Source: JBCDJG01 sp038748065 (GTDB lineage: Bacteria; Pseudomonadota; Gammaproteobacteria; Pseudomonadales; Halieaceae). Taken from it: a stretch of DNA of 47,061 nucleotides. Under the pieces are notes generated by a model. The model did no database searches. It was not told where the DNA came from and was given only the letters and a program-made list of their open reading frames with translations. Position 1 is the stretch's first letter. Each line of letters begins with the position of its first letter. Of this stretch, positions 17,032 to 25,020 are shown piece after piece. Location: contig JBCDJG010000039.1 of the NCBI GenBank assembly GCA_038748065.1, positions 1-47,061 of the forward strand. The letters are read 5' to 3'. The position numbers were made by a program, and so were the translations under genes.

Positions 17032-19029
17032 TCAGTCGAGCATGCTTGTCAGGGCTTGTCCAACCCGTGATATCTGTCGCTTCCGAGCGTGGAAATCAAG
17101 CTCCAGGGTGTGCTCTCCGTGGCTGATACGGATCGTTTCAGGCTCGCGCTCCTCACTCGCCCAGGGCGAATCGAAGCGCGGGTAGTCGAATAGCCTCACC
17201 TCGCCGTCGACGCTGAAGTCGCCCTGGTAGTCAAGTGCATAGCTGCGCGCATTGCTGGCATAGCGGAGCTGGCCCGCCTCAAAGTTCACTTCATTCGCCA
17301 GAATGCGCGCCTTGAAGCGCTCGTAATCACCGTCTCGATTAGCGCTGCCGGCTTCGAAGATCCAGTAGGCATCCATACCTTCCTGAATCAGGTCGCTGTC
17401 ACTGCCCTCCGCGTAGGCCAGGGGGCTCGCCGAGATTAAAGCGGCGTAGCTATCGCCCGCGCGCCCAAAGGCATAGCGACCCTCGATGTTATGTTCATCA
17501 AAACGCGAGGCAGGAAAATGCGCGTGGGTAAAATCCTGCACGGACTTTTCCATAAAGCCTTTCCCGGCAGGCGGTTGGAAGATATTGATTACCACGTTCT
17601 CCTCCTGCACTACGTGCGGGAAGCGCCCACTGCCAACCCAATAGCCCGGCGACCCGGACAGGGCGCCTTCGTCCGACAGCGGTGCCGCCGGGTGCGTGGT
17701 AAACAGGCTGATATCGTTGGGCAGCTGCGCGTTCCACAGGTGCTGCTGGTCGCCAAAACTCCCCGGGTGGTAGGCCTGGGCGGTGGCGATCATGAAGTCA
17801 GCGGTCCGATAGGTATAGGTGTTTGCTCGCTGGATCGCCACGCCGTTTGTCACCGGATTAAGAATACGGCTTAAAACGGGCAGGAGGCCCGTGTACTTCA
17901 GGACATCAAGGTTGAAGTAGCGAAAGTCATACAGAAACTCATTGCCGAACATGTTGTGAAGGCGCATGTAGCGAACCGTGTTGCTAATCACCTCAGGGTT
18001 GGAGAAAGCCTCCATCGCCAACTGCATCATGATTTGCGGGTCCTCTACACCAACCAGGTCCTTCTCGACCAGCTCGTCGAGATTGAGTCCCTGGGAGGCC
18101 TTAATGACCACGGTCGCATCGTCGTTACCAATCGCCTCGATGGCGGGAGGCACTTCATAGTTCTCTATCATCAGGAAGTTGAGATCCATGCCCAGCCGAC
18201 CGCTCGGCCCGCGCTGCCACTGCTCGGGCGGCCATATGTGGTCAACCACCGCCTGCATGCCGTTCCTTTCAGGGTAGCGCTTGCCTTTTTCATACATTCG
18301 ACCACTGCTGGAGATAAAACGGCCGCGCCAGGACTGGCTGGCCAGGTCATACAGGAGCAGATCCAGAATGATCTGGGCCTTGATAACGATCTCCGGGTCC
18401 TCGGCAAAGTCTATCAAGTTAGCCAGCGGGGCAATGTCTTCAACGTAGTAGGTGTTGGAGTACCATTCGGTAAAGCCATACTGCCAGCGCTGCTCCAGCC
18501 AGGTCAGAATGCGGTTGCGCGCGAGCGCGAGGTGCTCGCGGCCGGTGAGACCGGTATTGGTGAAGACTTCTTCGGGCCAGTACTGCCCTGCAAGGTATTC
18601 GGATGCTGCAAACAAGAGCTGGTGATTCTCAGACCAGAAGCAGATGCTGTCCTCGCCAGGCTGATCCATCCAGTATTTGAAGTTGAGGAAGGTGGACTTT
18701 ACCGTCTGGAAGTCGTCATCCAGGAGCCCGTCCGGGTAGCGATAGAGAATACGCGCCAGTGACTGCAGACGAAAGTCTGAGGTATCAAAGCGGCGCCCGA
18801 CATAGGTGGCCACGTCCTCAATAATCGCTCGGTCGTAGTCCTCACCTCGAGACAGCGACAAGAGCACCGCGTTGCTGTTCACATTCAGCTTCAGGGAGCG
18901 GTCACGAGCCGGTATTTTTTCGACCTGTAGATTTTGCGACGTCTGCACAGCAGTCCAGGCCACCAGCAGGGCCAATATTACGACGATCACGCGTCCTACG
19001 CGGATGCTGCCAATTCGCTTAGTGCTCAT
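17032..19029 (-). CDS. membrane-anchored candidate polysaccharide lyase (family not recognised), paralogue A
   Basis: 665 residues. An N-terminal signal anchor (about residues 11-30, VGRVIVVILALLVAWTAVQ) places it in the periplasm. The rest reads as an alpha-helical toroid (about 60-400) followed by a beta-rich C-terminal part, the layout of many polysaccharide lyases, but I see no known lyase signature. Blocks shared with the lipoprotein at 25021 are WSENHQLLF, EYLAGQ, GFTEWYSNTYYVEDIAPL, SSSGRMY, NTYTYRTADFMIATAQ, FTTHPA and YWVGSG; the His, Tyr and Arg in these are candidates for catalysis. It is the last gene of the operon with tetR, GH105 and the GPH symporter; its ATG overlaps the symporter stop and GGAGG lies at 19038-19042. 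Function as a lyase is inferred from context. Confidence 0.7.
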   Translation of the reverse strand: MSTKRIGSIRVGRVIVVILALLVAWTAVQTSQNLQVEKIPARDRSLKLNVNSNAVLLSLSRGEDYDRAIIEDVATYVGRRFDTSDFRLQSLARILYRYPDGLLDDDFQTVKSTFLNFKYWMDQPGEDSICFWSENHQLLFAASEYLAGQYWPEEVFTNTGLTGREHLALARNRILTWLEQRWQYGFTEWYSNTYYVEDIAPLANLIDFAEDPEIVIKAQIILDLLLYDLASQSWRGRFISSSGRMYEKGKRYPERNGMQAVVDHIWPPEQWQRGPSGRLGMDLNFLMIENYEVPPAIEAIGNDDATVVIKASQGLNLDELVEKDLVGVEDPQIMMQLAMEAFSNPEVISNTVRYMRLHNMFGNEFLYDFRYFNLDVLKYTGLLPVLSRILNPVTNGVAIQRANTYTYRTADFMIATAQAYHPGSFGDQQHLWNAQLPNDISLFTTHPAAPLSDEGALSGSPGYWVGSGRFPHVVQEENVVINIFQPPAGKGFMEKSVQDFTHAHFPASRFDEHNIEGRYAFGRAGDSYAALISASPLAYAEGSDSDLIQEGMDAYWIFEAGSANRDGDYERFKARILANEVNFEAGQLRYASNARSYALDYQGDFSVDGEVRLFDYPRFDSPWASEEREPETIRISHGEHTLELDFHARKRQISRVGQALTSMLD

Positions 19030-20471
19030 ATCAGGAGCCTCCGCATAGCGTCCAACTCGCTATCACTGAGGTTGGACTGCGCCACCTCGCCGCGCTGGAA
19101 TTCCAGGTAGCGGCGCAAGCGGCTGTGGGTTTGTTTGTCCAGGGGGTAGGAACGCGCCACGAGAAACGCGGGTATCAACAGCCCCATGGGTACCAAAAAG
19201 ACAATAAGCTGTAGCGCGGTGATCACGCTGTCGGGCTGCTGCTGTAGAATCTCGACAAAGCGACCTTCCTGCATCTCCTGCAGCGGTGGCTGATAGCCAG
19301 AGAATTGCAGAATCATACCGACCGTAAAAATGCCGATCGCACCTGAGAACTTACGCGAGAATGTCATCACGCCGCTAAAGGAGCCTGCTATACGTGCGCC
19401 GAAGCGCAGCTCACCGACGTCCGTCACATCAGGGAAGATCGACCAGGGCATGACGACGCAGCCGACCACGCCAGCGCCAACGAGCGCAGCGATTACGTAG
19501 ATCGCAGCTGGATGCCAGCTGGCCTGATACATTGCCAGCAGGCAAGCCCCCGCGAGCCAAATCAGGACGGAGTAACAGTACACCACGGATTTGCCGTAAC
19601 GGTTTGCCATGGTCACGACCAGCGGGATGAGCACGATTTGTGCGATGAGCATCGTGCCGATCACCAGGTCGGCTTCTTCTTTTCTGTCCAGGTAGTAGTA
19701 CATGTAGTACTGAAACACCGCCGCAACGACATCCATCGACAGGTAGGCAAGGAAGTACATTGCCAGCAGCTTGCGAAAGCTGCGCACTTCAAACGGCCGC
19801 AGAAACGTGTTGATTGAAAACGTGCTGCGCTCGCCGGTCACCGGCACCCGCTCATGGGTTTTGAAAAACATCAGGACCCACGGAATTGCATAGGCCACGG
19901 CAAAAATGACGGCCATAACAAGCCAGCCCGCCTGCGGGTCGTTGAACTGCTCCACGATGGTCAGCGGCAGTACAGCGCCAACCAGAGAAGACAGCTGCGA
20001 GAAAAATAGACGGATACCGTTGATGTTGTTTCGTTCTTCGTAATCGGTGCTGATTTCGCTGCTCATAGACGAATAAGGCACCAGCGATACTGTCGCGACC
20101 GTTGAAAAGTAAATGTAGGTCAGCAGGACATAGGCAAATTTACGGCCTTCATCCTCGAAGCCTACGGGGTACCAGAGCAGGATGAAGGAGGTGATGATGC
20201 CGACAAAGGCGACCAGGAACCAGGGCTTGCGTCGCCCCCATCGGGTGCGAGTGTTGTCGGTGATGACCCCCATGACCGGGTCTGATATAGCATCCCAGAC
20301 CTTGGACACCAGCACCACGGTGCCCGCCAGAGCCGGTGAAATTTGCACAACGTCGGTGAGAAAGCGCAAGTAATAGAAAGCCATAATCACCTGCGAGCCG
20401 CCGATGAAGATATCACCTGATCCGAAGATCAGTTTTTCCTTCAAGGTGATCGCCGGTGGGTTTTGGTTCAC
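19026..20471 (-). CDS. GPH-family sugar:cation symporter (MFS)
   Basis: 481 residues with about 12 membrane helices and the GPH signatures LIFGSGDIFIGG near the start, WDAISDPVMGVITDNTRTRWGRRKPW between helices 2 and 3, and SSEISTDYEERNNINGIRLFF. The family (glycoside-pentoside-hexuronide) brings mono- and oligosaccharides across the inner membrane with Na+ or H+. Sitting between GH105 and the candidate lyase, it most likely imports unsaturated uronate oligosaccharides for cytoplasmic cleavage. The start codon is GTG, overlapping the GH105 stop by four bases (GTGA). The C-terminal 40 residues are a soluble tail. Confidence 0.9.
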   Translation of the reverse strand: MNQNPPAITLKEKLIFGSGDIFIGGSQVIMAFYYLRFLTDVVQISPALAGTVVLVSKVWDAISDPVMGVITDNTRTRWGRRKPWFLVAFVGIITSFILLWYPVGFEDEGRKFAYVLLTYIYFSTVATVSLVPYSSMSSEISTDYEERNNINGIRLFFSQLSSLVGAVLPLTIVEQFNDPQAGWLVMAVIFAVAYAIPWVLMFFKTHERVPVTGERSTFSINTFLRPFEVRSFRKLLAMYFLAYLSMDVVAAVFQYYMYYYLDRKEEADLVIGTMLIAQIVLIPLVVTMANRYGKSVVYCYSVLIWLAGACLLAMYQASWHPAAIYVIAALVGAGVVGCVVMPWSIFPDVTDVGELRFGARIAGSFSGVMTFSRKFSGAIGIFTVGMILQFSGYQPPLQEMQEGRFVEILQQQPDSVITALQLIVFLVPMGLLIPAFLVARSYPLDKQTHSRLRRYLEFQRGEVAQSNLSDSELDAMRRLLI

Positions 20472-21583
20472 GGCAGCTTATTGGCCAGAGCCAGCTTGCC
20501 GTAGCTGAGCGCCGCAAAGAACAGCGACGCCAGGCCATAAGTCCAGTCATTTCCTCGCGGCGTGAATTTATAGCCGAGGTAGGGCAGCACTTGAATGGCG
20601 ATCGTGGGTGCACTGATGGCCGGCATACTGAGCAGGCCATCCTTTATCTCTAGAGAGTCGATCACCGCATCGTAGGCTCTGAGTCCCGGCTCGAGGTAGC
20701 TGACGTCCAGGTAACCCTCGGCCACGCCCTGCATCCAGCCACTGGCGATGAGCGCCGTGGCACTGGTTTCCACATAGGTCTTACCCGGCTTGTTAAACAC
20801 GGTCTCGAAAAAACCGTCTTCACGCTGATAGGGAAGCAGTGCCGCAGAGGTACGCTCGAGGATCGCGATCGCCTCACCACGCTCAGCGCTCCCCTCGTCA
20901 AAGTGTTCGATCGTCAACGGCAGGCCGGCAATTACCCAACCGTTGCCGCGCCCCCAGTAAAGCTTGCTTTTTGGATAGGTGTGCCCGGCGCGGGTCCAGT
21001 AGCAGTGATAGAACAGGCCGTCATCGGGGTCCTGCAGGTAGCGCGCAAAAAGTGCCGGCTGGCGGCGTGCAAAATCGTAGATTGCATCGTCCCCGGCCTC
21101 GCGGCCATACCAGCCGGAAAACACGCCGTACATCATCACCGAATCGACCCAGACACTCTTGGGGTAAAGCTTGCCTTCTGGTGACGAACCGAGATGATTG
21201 GGCATGTAATCCAGTACGCGCTCGGCATTCAACAGGTAGTCGAGAACCCGATCCACCACTTGGCGGTAGCGCGGCTCGCCGGTGCGCAACCAGGCTGCGT
21301 AAGCCGACAGCCCCGGCGCCATGGTATCGGACTGGTCTACGCGATAGCTCTTTTCGATATGGTGATCAAGGTAGCGACAGATGTAATCGAGATAACGATC
21401 TTCACCCAACGCCTCATCCAGTAAATGCAGTGCGTAGGTGTAAAGCGCCTCGCCCCACATCCATTTTTGCTTTTCGGGCTGCAAGCGTTTGATCGAGGCA
21501 TCGGCCAGATCTATGGCGCGACTGAATCGGGGATCGTCGACAAGGCTTGCGCTGGCGCCGAGGGTTTCAGTGACGGCCGTCAT
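20468..21583 (-). CDS. GH88/GH105 unsaturated glucuronyl or rhamnogalacturonyl hydrolase
   Basis: 371 residues forming an (alpha/alpha)6 barrel. These enzymes hydrate the double bond of the 4,5-unsaturated uronic acid left by a polysaccharide lyase, which releases the sugar next to it. Visible signatures are QSDTMAPG with D86 and WVDSVMMYGVFSGWYG with D147 (the two family Asp residues), YWGRGNGWVIAGL and YVETSATALIASGW. There is no signal peptide, so it acts in the cytoplasm after import. The frame is open to 21727, but that extension runs through the tetR gene; the ATG at 21583 follows the tetR stop by 7 bases and gives the normal family length. This gene is the strongest evidence that the cluster handles lyase products. 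Confidence 0.9.
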   Translation of the reverse strand: MTAVTETLGASASLVDDPRFSRAIDLADASIKRLQPEKQKWMWGEALYTYALHLLDEALGEDRYLDYICRYLDHHIEKSYRVDQSDTMAPGLSAYAAWLRTGEPRYRQVVDRVLDYLLNAERVLDYMPNHLGSSPEGKLYPKSVWVDSVMMYGVFSGWYGREAGDDAIYDFARRQPALFARYLQDPDDGLFYHCYWTRAGHTYPKSKLYWGRGNGWVIAGLPLTIEHFDEGSAERGEAIAILERTSAALLPYQREDGFFETVFNKPGKTYVETSATALIASGWMQGVAEGYLDVSYLEPGLRAYDAVIDSLEIKDGLLSMPAISAPTIAIQVLPYLGYKFTPRGNDWTYGLASLFFAALSYGKLALANKLP

Positions 21584-21590
21584 ACCTGGC

Positions 21591-22286
21591 TCATTGATCC
21601 AGCGCGGGCAGTTCAGCGCCAATGCACAGTGAGAGATGGCGATGCAGCAGGCGATTGGCCAGCTCCATGTCCGGCTTCTCAACGTCACCGATAACCACCC
21701 ACTGCTCGATCTGGCGAAACAGGGCAACTGTCAGACGAGCGTCAACGGAGGGCTGCGCTGAGCCCAGCGCATGATGCACCGTCGCGAGGTAGTCATGCTG
21801 GGCCTGCCACTCTTCCATAACCAGCTCTTTCAAGGCCGGGTAACGCACAGATTCATGATGGAAGGCCAGCTCCAAGAGCCGGTCTTCACGCTTTCCAGAC
21901 AGCTGGCTCTCCATGTAGCCGACTGATATGGCGTGTATTTTCGCGCCAACCAAAGCCCGTTCAGCCTGCGGGATTACACTCCCGTTGTAATCGGCAAGCA
22001 GTTCCCCGGTTCTCAGGTAGAACGGATTTTCCACCAGCAGCGCGCGCTCCCGCCAGTACTGAAACGCGCTAACGATCAGCTCTTCTATACTGTCGAAGTG
22101 ATAGGTGGTGCTGCCCAAAGCGACGCCAGCGCGACGAGCGACAGCGCGGTGGCGTACGCTACGGATGCCTTCCTCGATGATCAGGTCCAGAGCGGCCTGC
22201 AGCATGCGCCCGCGGGTTTCAGCGCGCTGTTCGGCGCGGCTGCGCCGCGCTTTGGGTGCACTCGATGCTTTGGGGGCTGACGTCAC
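21591..22286 (-). CDS. TetR-family transcriptional regulator of the uronate cluster
   Basis: 231 residues. The N-terminal DNA-binding domain shows ETRGRMLQAALDLIIEEGIRSVRHRAVARRAGVALGSTTYHF, the classic TetR helix-turn-helix; the C-terminal two-thirds is a helical ligand/dimer domain. The start appears to be GTG at 22286, after a basic leader rich in Ala, Lys and Arg. It is the first gene of the minus-strand operon and divergent from kduI, so it most likely represses both directions and is released by a sugar acid intermediate. GTAC-N4-GTAC palindromes in the spacer and at the lipoprotein gene are its probable targets. Regulation by TetR rather than GntR/KdgR proteins is unusual for kdu genes. 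Confidence 0.88.
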   Translation of the reverse strand: MTSAPKASSAPKARRSRAEQRAETRGRMLQAALDLIIEEGIRSVRHRAVARRAGVALGSTTYHFDSIEELIVSAFQYWRERALLVENPFYLRTGELLADYNGSVIPQAERALVGAKIHAISVGYMESQLSGKREDRLLELAFHHESVRYPALKELVMEEWQAQHDYLATVHHALGSAQPSVDARLTVALFRQIEQWVVIGDVEKPDMELANRLLHRHLSLCIGAELPALDQ

Positions 22287-22317
22287 TTTAAACCTGCATT
22301 TCGCTGCGAATGAGGTG

Positions 22318-22335
22318 ACTGTACCATAGTACAGT
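22318..22335. promoter_or_regulatory. palindrome ACTGTAC-CATA-GTACAGT, putative TetR operator
   Basis: Perfect 7-base arms around a 4-base centre, in the divergent tetR/kduI spacer. It lies where the -35 of a kduI promoter would be (TACAAT -10 at 22343-22348). The same GTAC-N4-GTAC core occurs twice before the lipoprotein gene at 25021, which supports a shared regulator. Confidence 0.65.
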
Positions 22336-22342
22336 TAATGTG

Positions 22343-22348
22343 TACAAT
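22343..22348 (+). promoter_or_regulatory. possible -10 element of the kduI promoter
   Basis: TACAAT differs from the consensus by one base. The hexamer 17 bases upstream (22320-22325) is a poor -35 and lies inside the palindrome, so a bound repressor would block polymerase. Confidence 0.4.
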
Positions 22349-22392
22349 AGCGACCACATCCAACACGATGCATTGCCGAATACGGCTGGAGA

Positions 22393-22409
22393 CAGTACTC
22401 ACTGTACTG
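22393..22409. promoter_or_regulatory. second palindrome CAGTAC-N5-GTACTG before kduI
   Basis: Perfect 6-base arms with a 5-base centre, about 20 bases before the kduI ATG. It shares the GTAC half-sites of the operator at 22318 but in different spacing, so it may be an auxiliary site in the 5' leader. Confidence 0.4.
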
Positions 22410-22428
22410 AAGGACAACGAGGATCAAC

Positions 22429-23265
22429 ATGGAACTGGACATTCGCTACGCCAACCACCCTGATGACGTCAGGCACTATTCTACCGACCAGCTGAGGAAG
22501 CACTTCCTCGTGGATACGGTGTTCAAGGCGAACGAGCCCTGCCTGACCTACTCCCACGTGGACCGTATCATTGCCGGCGGTATTATGCCGGTCACCGCAA
22601 GCGTCTCACTGCAGGCGGGCAAGGAAATGGGCGTGGAAACCTTTTTCGAACGGCGCGAGGCGGGCATTATTAACGTCGGCGGCGCCGGTAGCGTGTCGCT
22701 CGACGGAGAGCGCTACGGGCTCGACCACCGCGACGGCCTGTACATCGGCATGGGTGTGGAGGACGTGGTCTTCGAATCCGTCGACCCCGACAATCCCGCC
22801 AAGTTTTACTTTAATAGCGCCCCGGCCCACCAGGCCTACCCCGCGGTCAAAATCGAGATTGCCCAGGCCAATCCGGTACATCTTGGCTCAGACGAGACCT
22901 GCAACCGTCGCACCATTTATCAATATGTGCACCCGGCCGTTTGCGAAAGCTGCCAGCTGGTAATGGGCCTGACGGTACTCGAGCCCGGCAGCATCTGGAA
23001 CACCATGCCCTGCCACACCCACGAGCGACGCATGGAAGTCTACTTTTACTTCGACATGGACGAGTCGTCACGGGTCATTCATCTGATGGGCCAGCCCCAG
23101 GAGACCCGTCATATCATGGTCGCGAACGAGCAGGCGGTGATTTCGCCAAGCTGGTCTATTCACTCTGGCGCAGGCACCAGCAACTACACCTTCATTTGGG
23201 GCATGGTGGGTGAGAACCAGACCTTCGACGACATGGATCATCTGACGCCAGCCGAATTGCTGTAG
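22429..23265 (+). CDS. kduI: 5-dehydro-4-deoxy-D-glucuronate isomerase
   Basis: Converts 4-deoxy-L-threo-5-hexosulose uronate (formed spontaneously from the unsaturated uronic acid released by GH105) to 3-deoxy-D-glycero-2,5-hexodiulosonate. The 278 residues equal the length of E. coli KduI and match it throughout: YSHVDRIIAGGIMPVT, FYFNSAPAHQAYP, NTMPCHTHERRMEVYFYF and ISPSWSIHSGAGT. The metal-binding His/His/Glu cluster CHTHERRME and the later His in SIHSG are intact. GAGG at 22419-22422 precedes the ATG. First gene of the plus-strand operon, facing tetR across a spacer with operator-like palindromes. Confidence 0.97.
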   Translation: MELDIRYANHPDDVRHYSTDQLRKHFLVDTVFKANEPCLTYSHVDRIIAGGIMPVTASVSLQAGKEMGVETFFERREAGIINVGGAGSVSLDGERYGLDHRDGLYIGMGVEDVVFESVDPDNPAKFYFNSAPAHQAYPAVKIEIAQANPVHLGSDETCNRRTIYQYVHPAVCESCQLVMGLTVLEPGSIWNTMPCHTHERRMEVYFYFDMDESSRVIHLMGQPQETRHIMVANEQAVISPSWSIHSGAGTSNYTFIWGMVGENQTFDDMDHLTPAELL

Positions 23266-23275
23266 GCACAAAACC

Positions 23276-24148
23276 GTGCCTCGGCTGGGAGTCCAAACCT
23301 TCACGATCCGCCGGGATATGAAAAGCCCCGCGGCCATCGATGCATCCTTCGCCCGGCTGGCATCTCTGGGTCTTGGCGCAGTGGAACTCGCCTATATCCG
23401 TTGGCAGCCTGCGATCGTCGAGGCCGTGGCCAGCGCCAGCAATCGGCATGGCATAGCCGTTGCCAGCAGCCAGATTACCTTCAAACTGTTGGATACACAG
23501 CGAGACGCCATGCTGCGCTATCACCAGCTGCTGCAGTGCGAGACCAGTGCCGTTTCGGTGTTGCCCTTACCCGCGATTCTCGGTGGAAGAGATGCGCTCC
23601 TGCGCTTTGCGCAGCGGCTGAACACGCTCGGCGCCTGGTATAAAGAGCGTGGCCTGCAGCTTTGCTTTCACCACCACGACTTCGAGCTACGTCGTTATGG
23701 CGAGGACCTTGGGCTGTTTCTGCTGGCGCAAAACACCGACCCGATTAATGTGGCCTTTGAGCTCGATACCTATTGGGCAACCCGGGGTGGACTGAGCCCA
23801 CAGCTGCTCATCGAACAGCTCAAGGGCCGTGTTCGCGTTGTTCACTTGCGGGATTTCTGCCTGCAACGCGGCTTGCTTGGCCCAAGGCCTGAGGATGCCG
23901 CACTGGGCCGGGGCACCCTGGACATCGCCGCAATCATCGCCGCCTGTCAGTCCACCGATGTGCAGCACATGGCATTGGAGCAGGCGTCAGGGAAGCCCTG
24001 GGATGGCATTGCCGATAGCGTCGCATACCTCCGGCATCTGGGCTACGGCTACCTGCTGTCGAATGCAGGGAAAGCTGGCCTTGAGCAGCCAAGTGAATTT
24101 GATGAGTCACGGAACTTTAAGAAGAGAAAAGCACATGATTTTGGATGA
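23276..24148 (+). CDS. sugar phosphate isomerase/epimerase-like TIM-barrel protein
   Basis: 290 residues of the xylose-isomerase-like TIM barrel (AP_endonuc_2 type). The family metal ligands are visible as Glu in VELAYIRW, His/Asp in CFHHHDFEL, Glu/Asp in FELDTYW, His in VVHLRDF and Glu in LEQASG. The start is GTG at 23276: it is needed to include the first barrel strand (PRLGVQTFTIRR), since the next in-frame ATG at 23318 would remove it. It begins 10 bases after kduI and overlaps kduD by 14 bases. Standard kdu operons have no such gene between kduI and kduD; it may epimerise or isomerise a related sugar acid. The reaction is not known. Confidence 0.82.
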   Translation: MPRLGVQTFTIRRDMKSPAAIDASFARLASLGLGAVELAYIRWQPAIVEAVASASNRHGIAVASSQITFKLLDTQRDAMLRYHQLLQCETSAVSVLPLPAILGGRDALLRFAQRLNTLGAWYKERGLQLCFHHHDFELRRYGEDLGLFLLAQNTDPINVAFELDTYWATRGGLSPQLLIEQLKGRVRVVHLRDFCLQRGLLGPRPEDAALGRGTLDIAAIIAACQSTDVQHMALEQASGKPWDGIADSVAYLRHLGYGYLLSNAGKAGLEQPSEFDESRNFKKRKAHDFG

Positions 24149-24896
24149 TTTCAAGCTGGATGGGAAAGTCGCCATCGTAACCGGCGCCTCACGAGGTCTT
24201 GGAAAGGGCATGGCTACCGCCCTCGCCCAGGCCGGCGCCAATATCGTCGGCGTTGGCGTCAGCGACTCCTCGGCAACGGCGTCTGCCGTCGAGTCAGCCG
24301 GCCGGTCCTACCTGGCTATCGGAGCAGACCTGACAAACAGCAGCTGCGTAGCAGATATCGTCGGCAAGACGGTAGAGCGATTTGGTCGCGTGGATATTCT
24401 GGTCAACAACGCAGGCACCATTCGCCGCGCCGACCTGCTCGATTTCAGCGAGAAAGACTGGGACGAGGTGATGGACCTCAATCTGAAGACGCTGTTCTTT
24501 TTGTCGCAGGCGGTAGCACGACAGTGCGTGCAACAGGGCGAGGGCGGTCGCATCATCAACATTGCCTCCATGCTGTCGTACCAGGGCGGCATCCGCGTGG
24601 CCTCCTACACCAGCAGCAAGTCCGGCGTTCGCGGCCTCACCATGCTCATGGCCAATGAACTCGCCAGCCATGGCATCACCGTCAACGGCATCGCACCGGG
24701 CTACATGGCGACCGACAACACCGAGCAGCTGCGTCAGGACAGCCAGCGCAACGCCGAGATCCTTGGCCGCATTCCTGCCGGCCGCTGGGGCGAGGCAGCG
24801 GATTTGGCCGGTGCCGTGGTGTTCCTGGCCAGTCCCGCGTCAGCCTATGTGAACGGGCACACGCTGGCGGTCGACGGCGGCTGGCTAGCCCGCTGA
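24135..24896 (+). CDS. kduD: 2-dehydro-3-deoxy-D-gluconate 5-dehydrogenase
   Basis: SDR enzyme that reduces 3-deoxy-D-glycero-2,5-hexodiulosonate with NADH to 2-keto-3-deoxygluconate (KDG). The 253 residues equal E. coli KduD and align with it throughout: VTGASRGLGKGMA, ILVNNAGTIRR, INIASMLSYQGGIRVASYTSSKSG (catalytic Ser, Tyr, Lys), NGIAPGYMATDNTEQLR and YVNGHTLAVDGGWLAR. AGAAGAG about 8 bases before the ATG is the ribosome-binding site, inside the end of the upstream gene. Its product needs KDG kinase and KDPG aldolase, neither of which is in the window. Confidence 0.95.
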   Translation: MILDDFKLDGKVAIVTGASRGLGKGMATALAQAGANIVGVGVSDSSATASAVESAGRSYLAIGADLTNSSCVADIVGKTVERFGRVDILVNNAGTIRRADLLDFSEKDWDEVMDLNLKTLFFLSQAVARQCVQQGEGGRIINIASMLSYQGGIRVASYTSSKSGVRGLTMLMANELASHGITVNGIAPGYMATDNTEQLRQDSQRNAEILGRIPAGRWGEAADLAGAVVFLASPASAYVNGHTLAVDGGWLAR

Positions 24897-24937
24897 ATCA
24901 TCGATAAACAGCGCCTTTGCAGGGACTACCAATTTAA

Positions 24938-24952
24938 ACTGTACGAACGTAC
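24938..24952. promoter_or_regulatory. putative operator ACTGTAC-GAAC-GTAC
   Basis: Same left arm (ACTGTAC) and same GTAC-N4-GTAC core as the palindrome at 22318, just upstream of the -35 of the lipoprotein promoter. Confidence 0.55.
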
Positions 24953-24958
24953 AAAAAT

Positions 24959-24988
24959 TTGACTTCGCGGGATTGGTCGTACTATAGT
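24959..24988 (+). promoter_or_regulatory. promoter of the lipoprotein gene
   Basis: TTGACT at 24959-24964 and TATAGT at 24983-24988 are separated by 18 bases, close to sigma-70 consensus. The -10 lies inside the palindrome at 24979-24990, so binding there would block transcription. Confidence 0.6.
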
Positions 24989-24990
24989 AC
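24979..24990. promoter_or_regulatory. putative operator GTAC-TATA-GTAC
   Basis: A perfect 12-base palindrome followed by AG, giving GTACTATAGTACAG, one base different from GTACCATAGTACAG at 22321-22334. It overlaps the -10 of the lipoprotein promoter. Confidence 0.65.
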
Positions 24991-25020
24991 AGCCAAATAT
25001 CGATCAGCCGGAGTCTCTCC

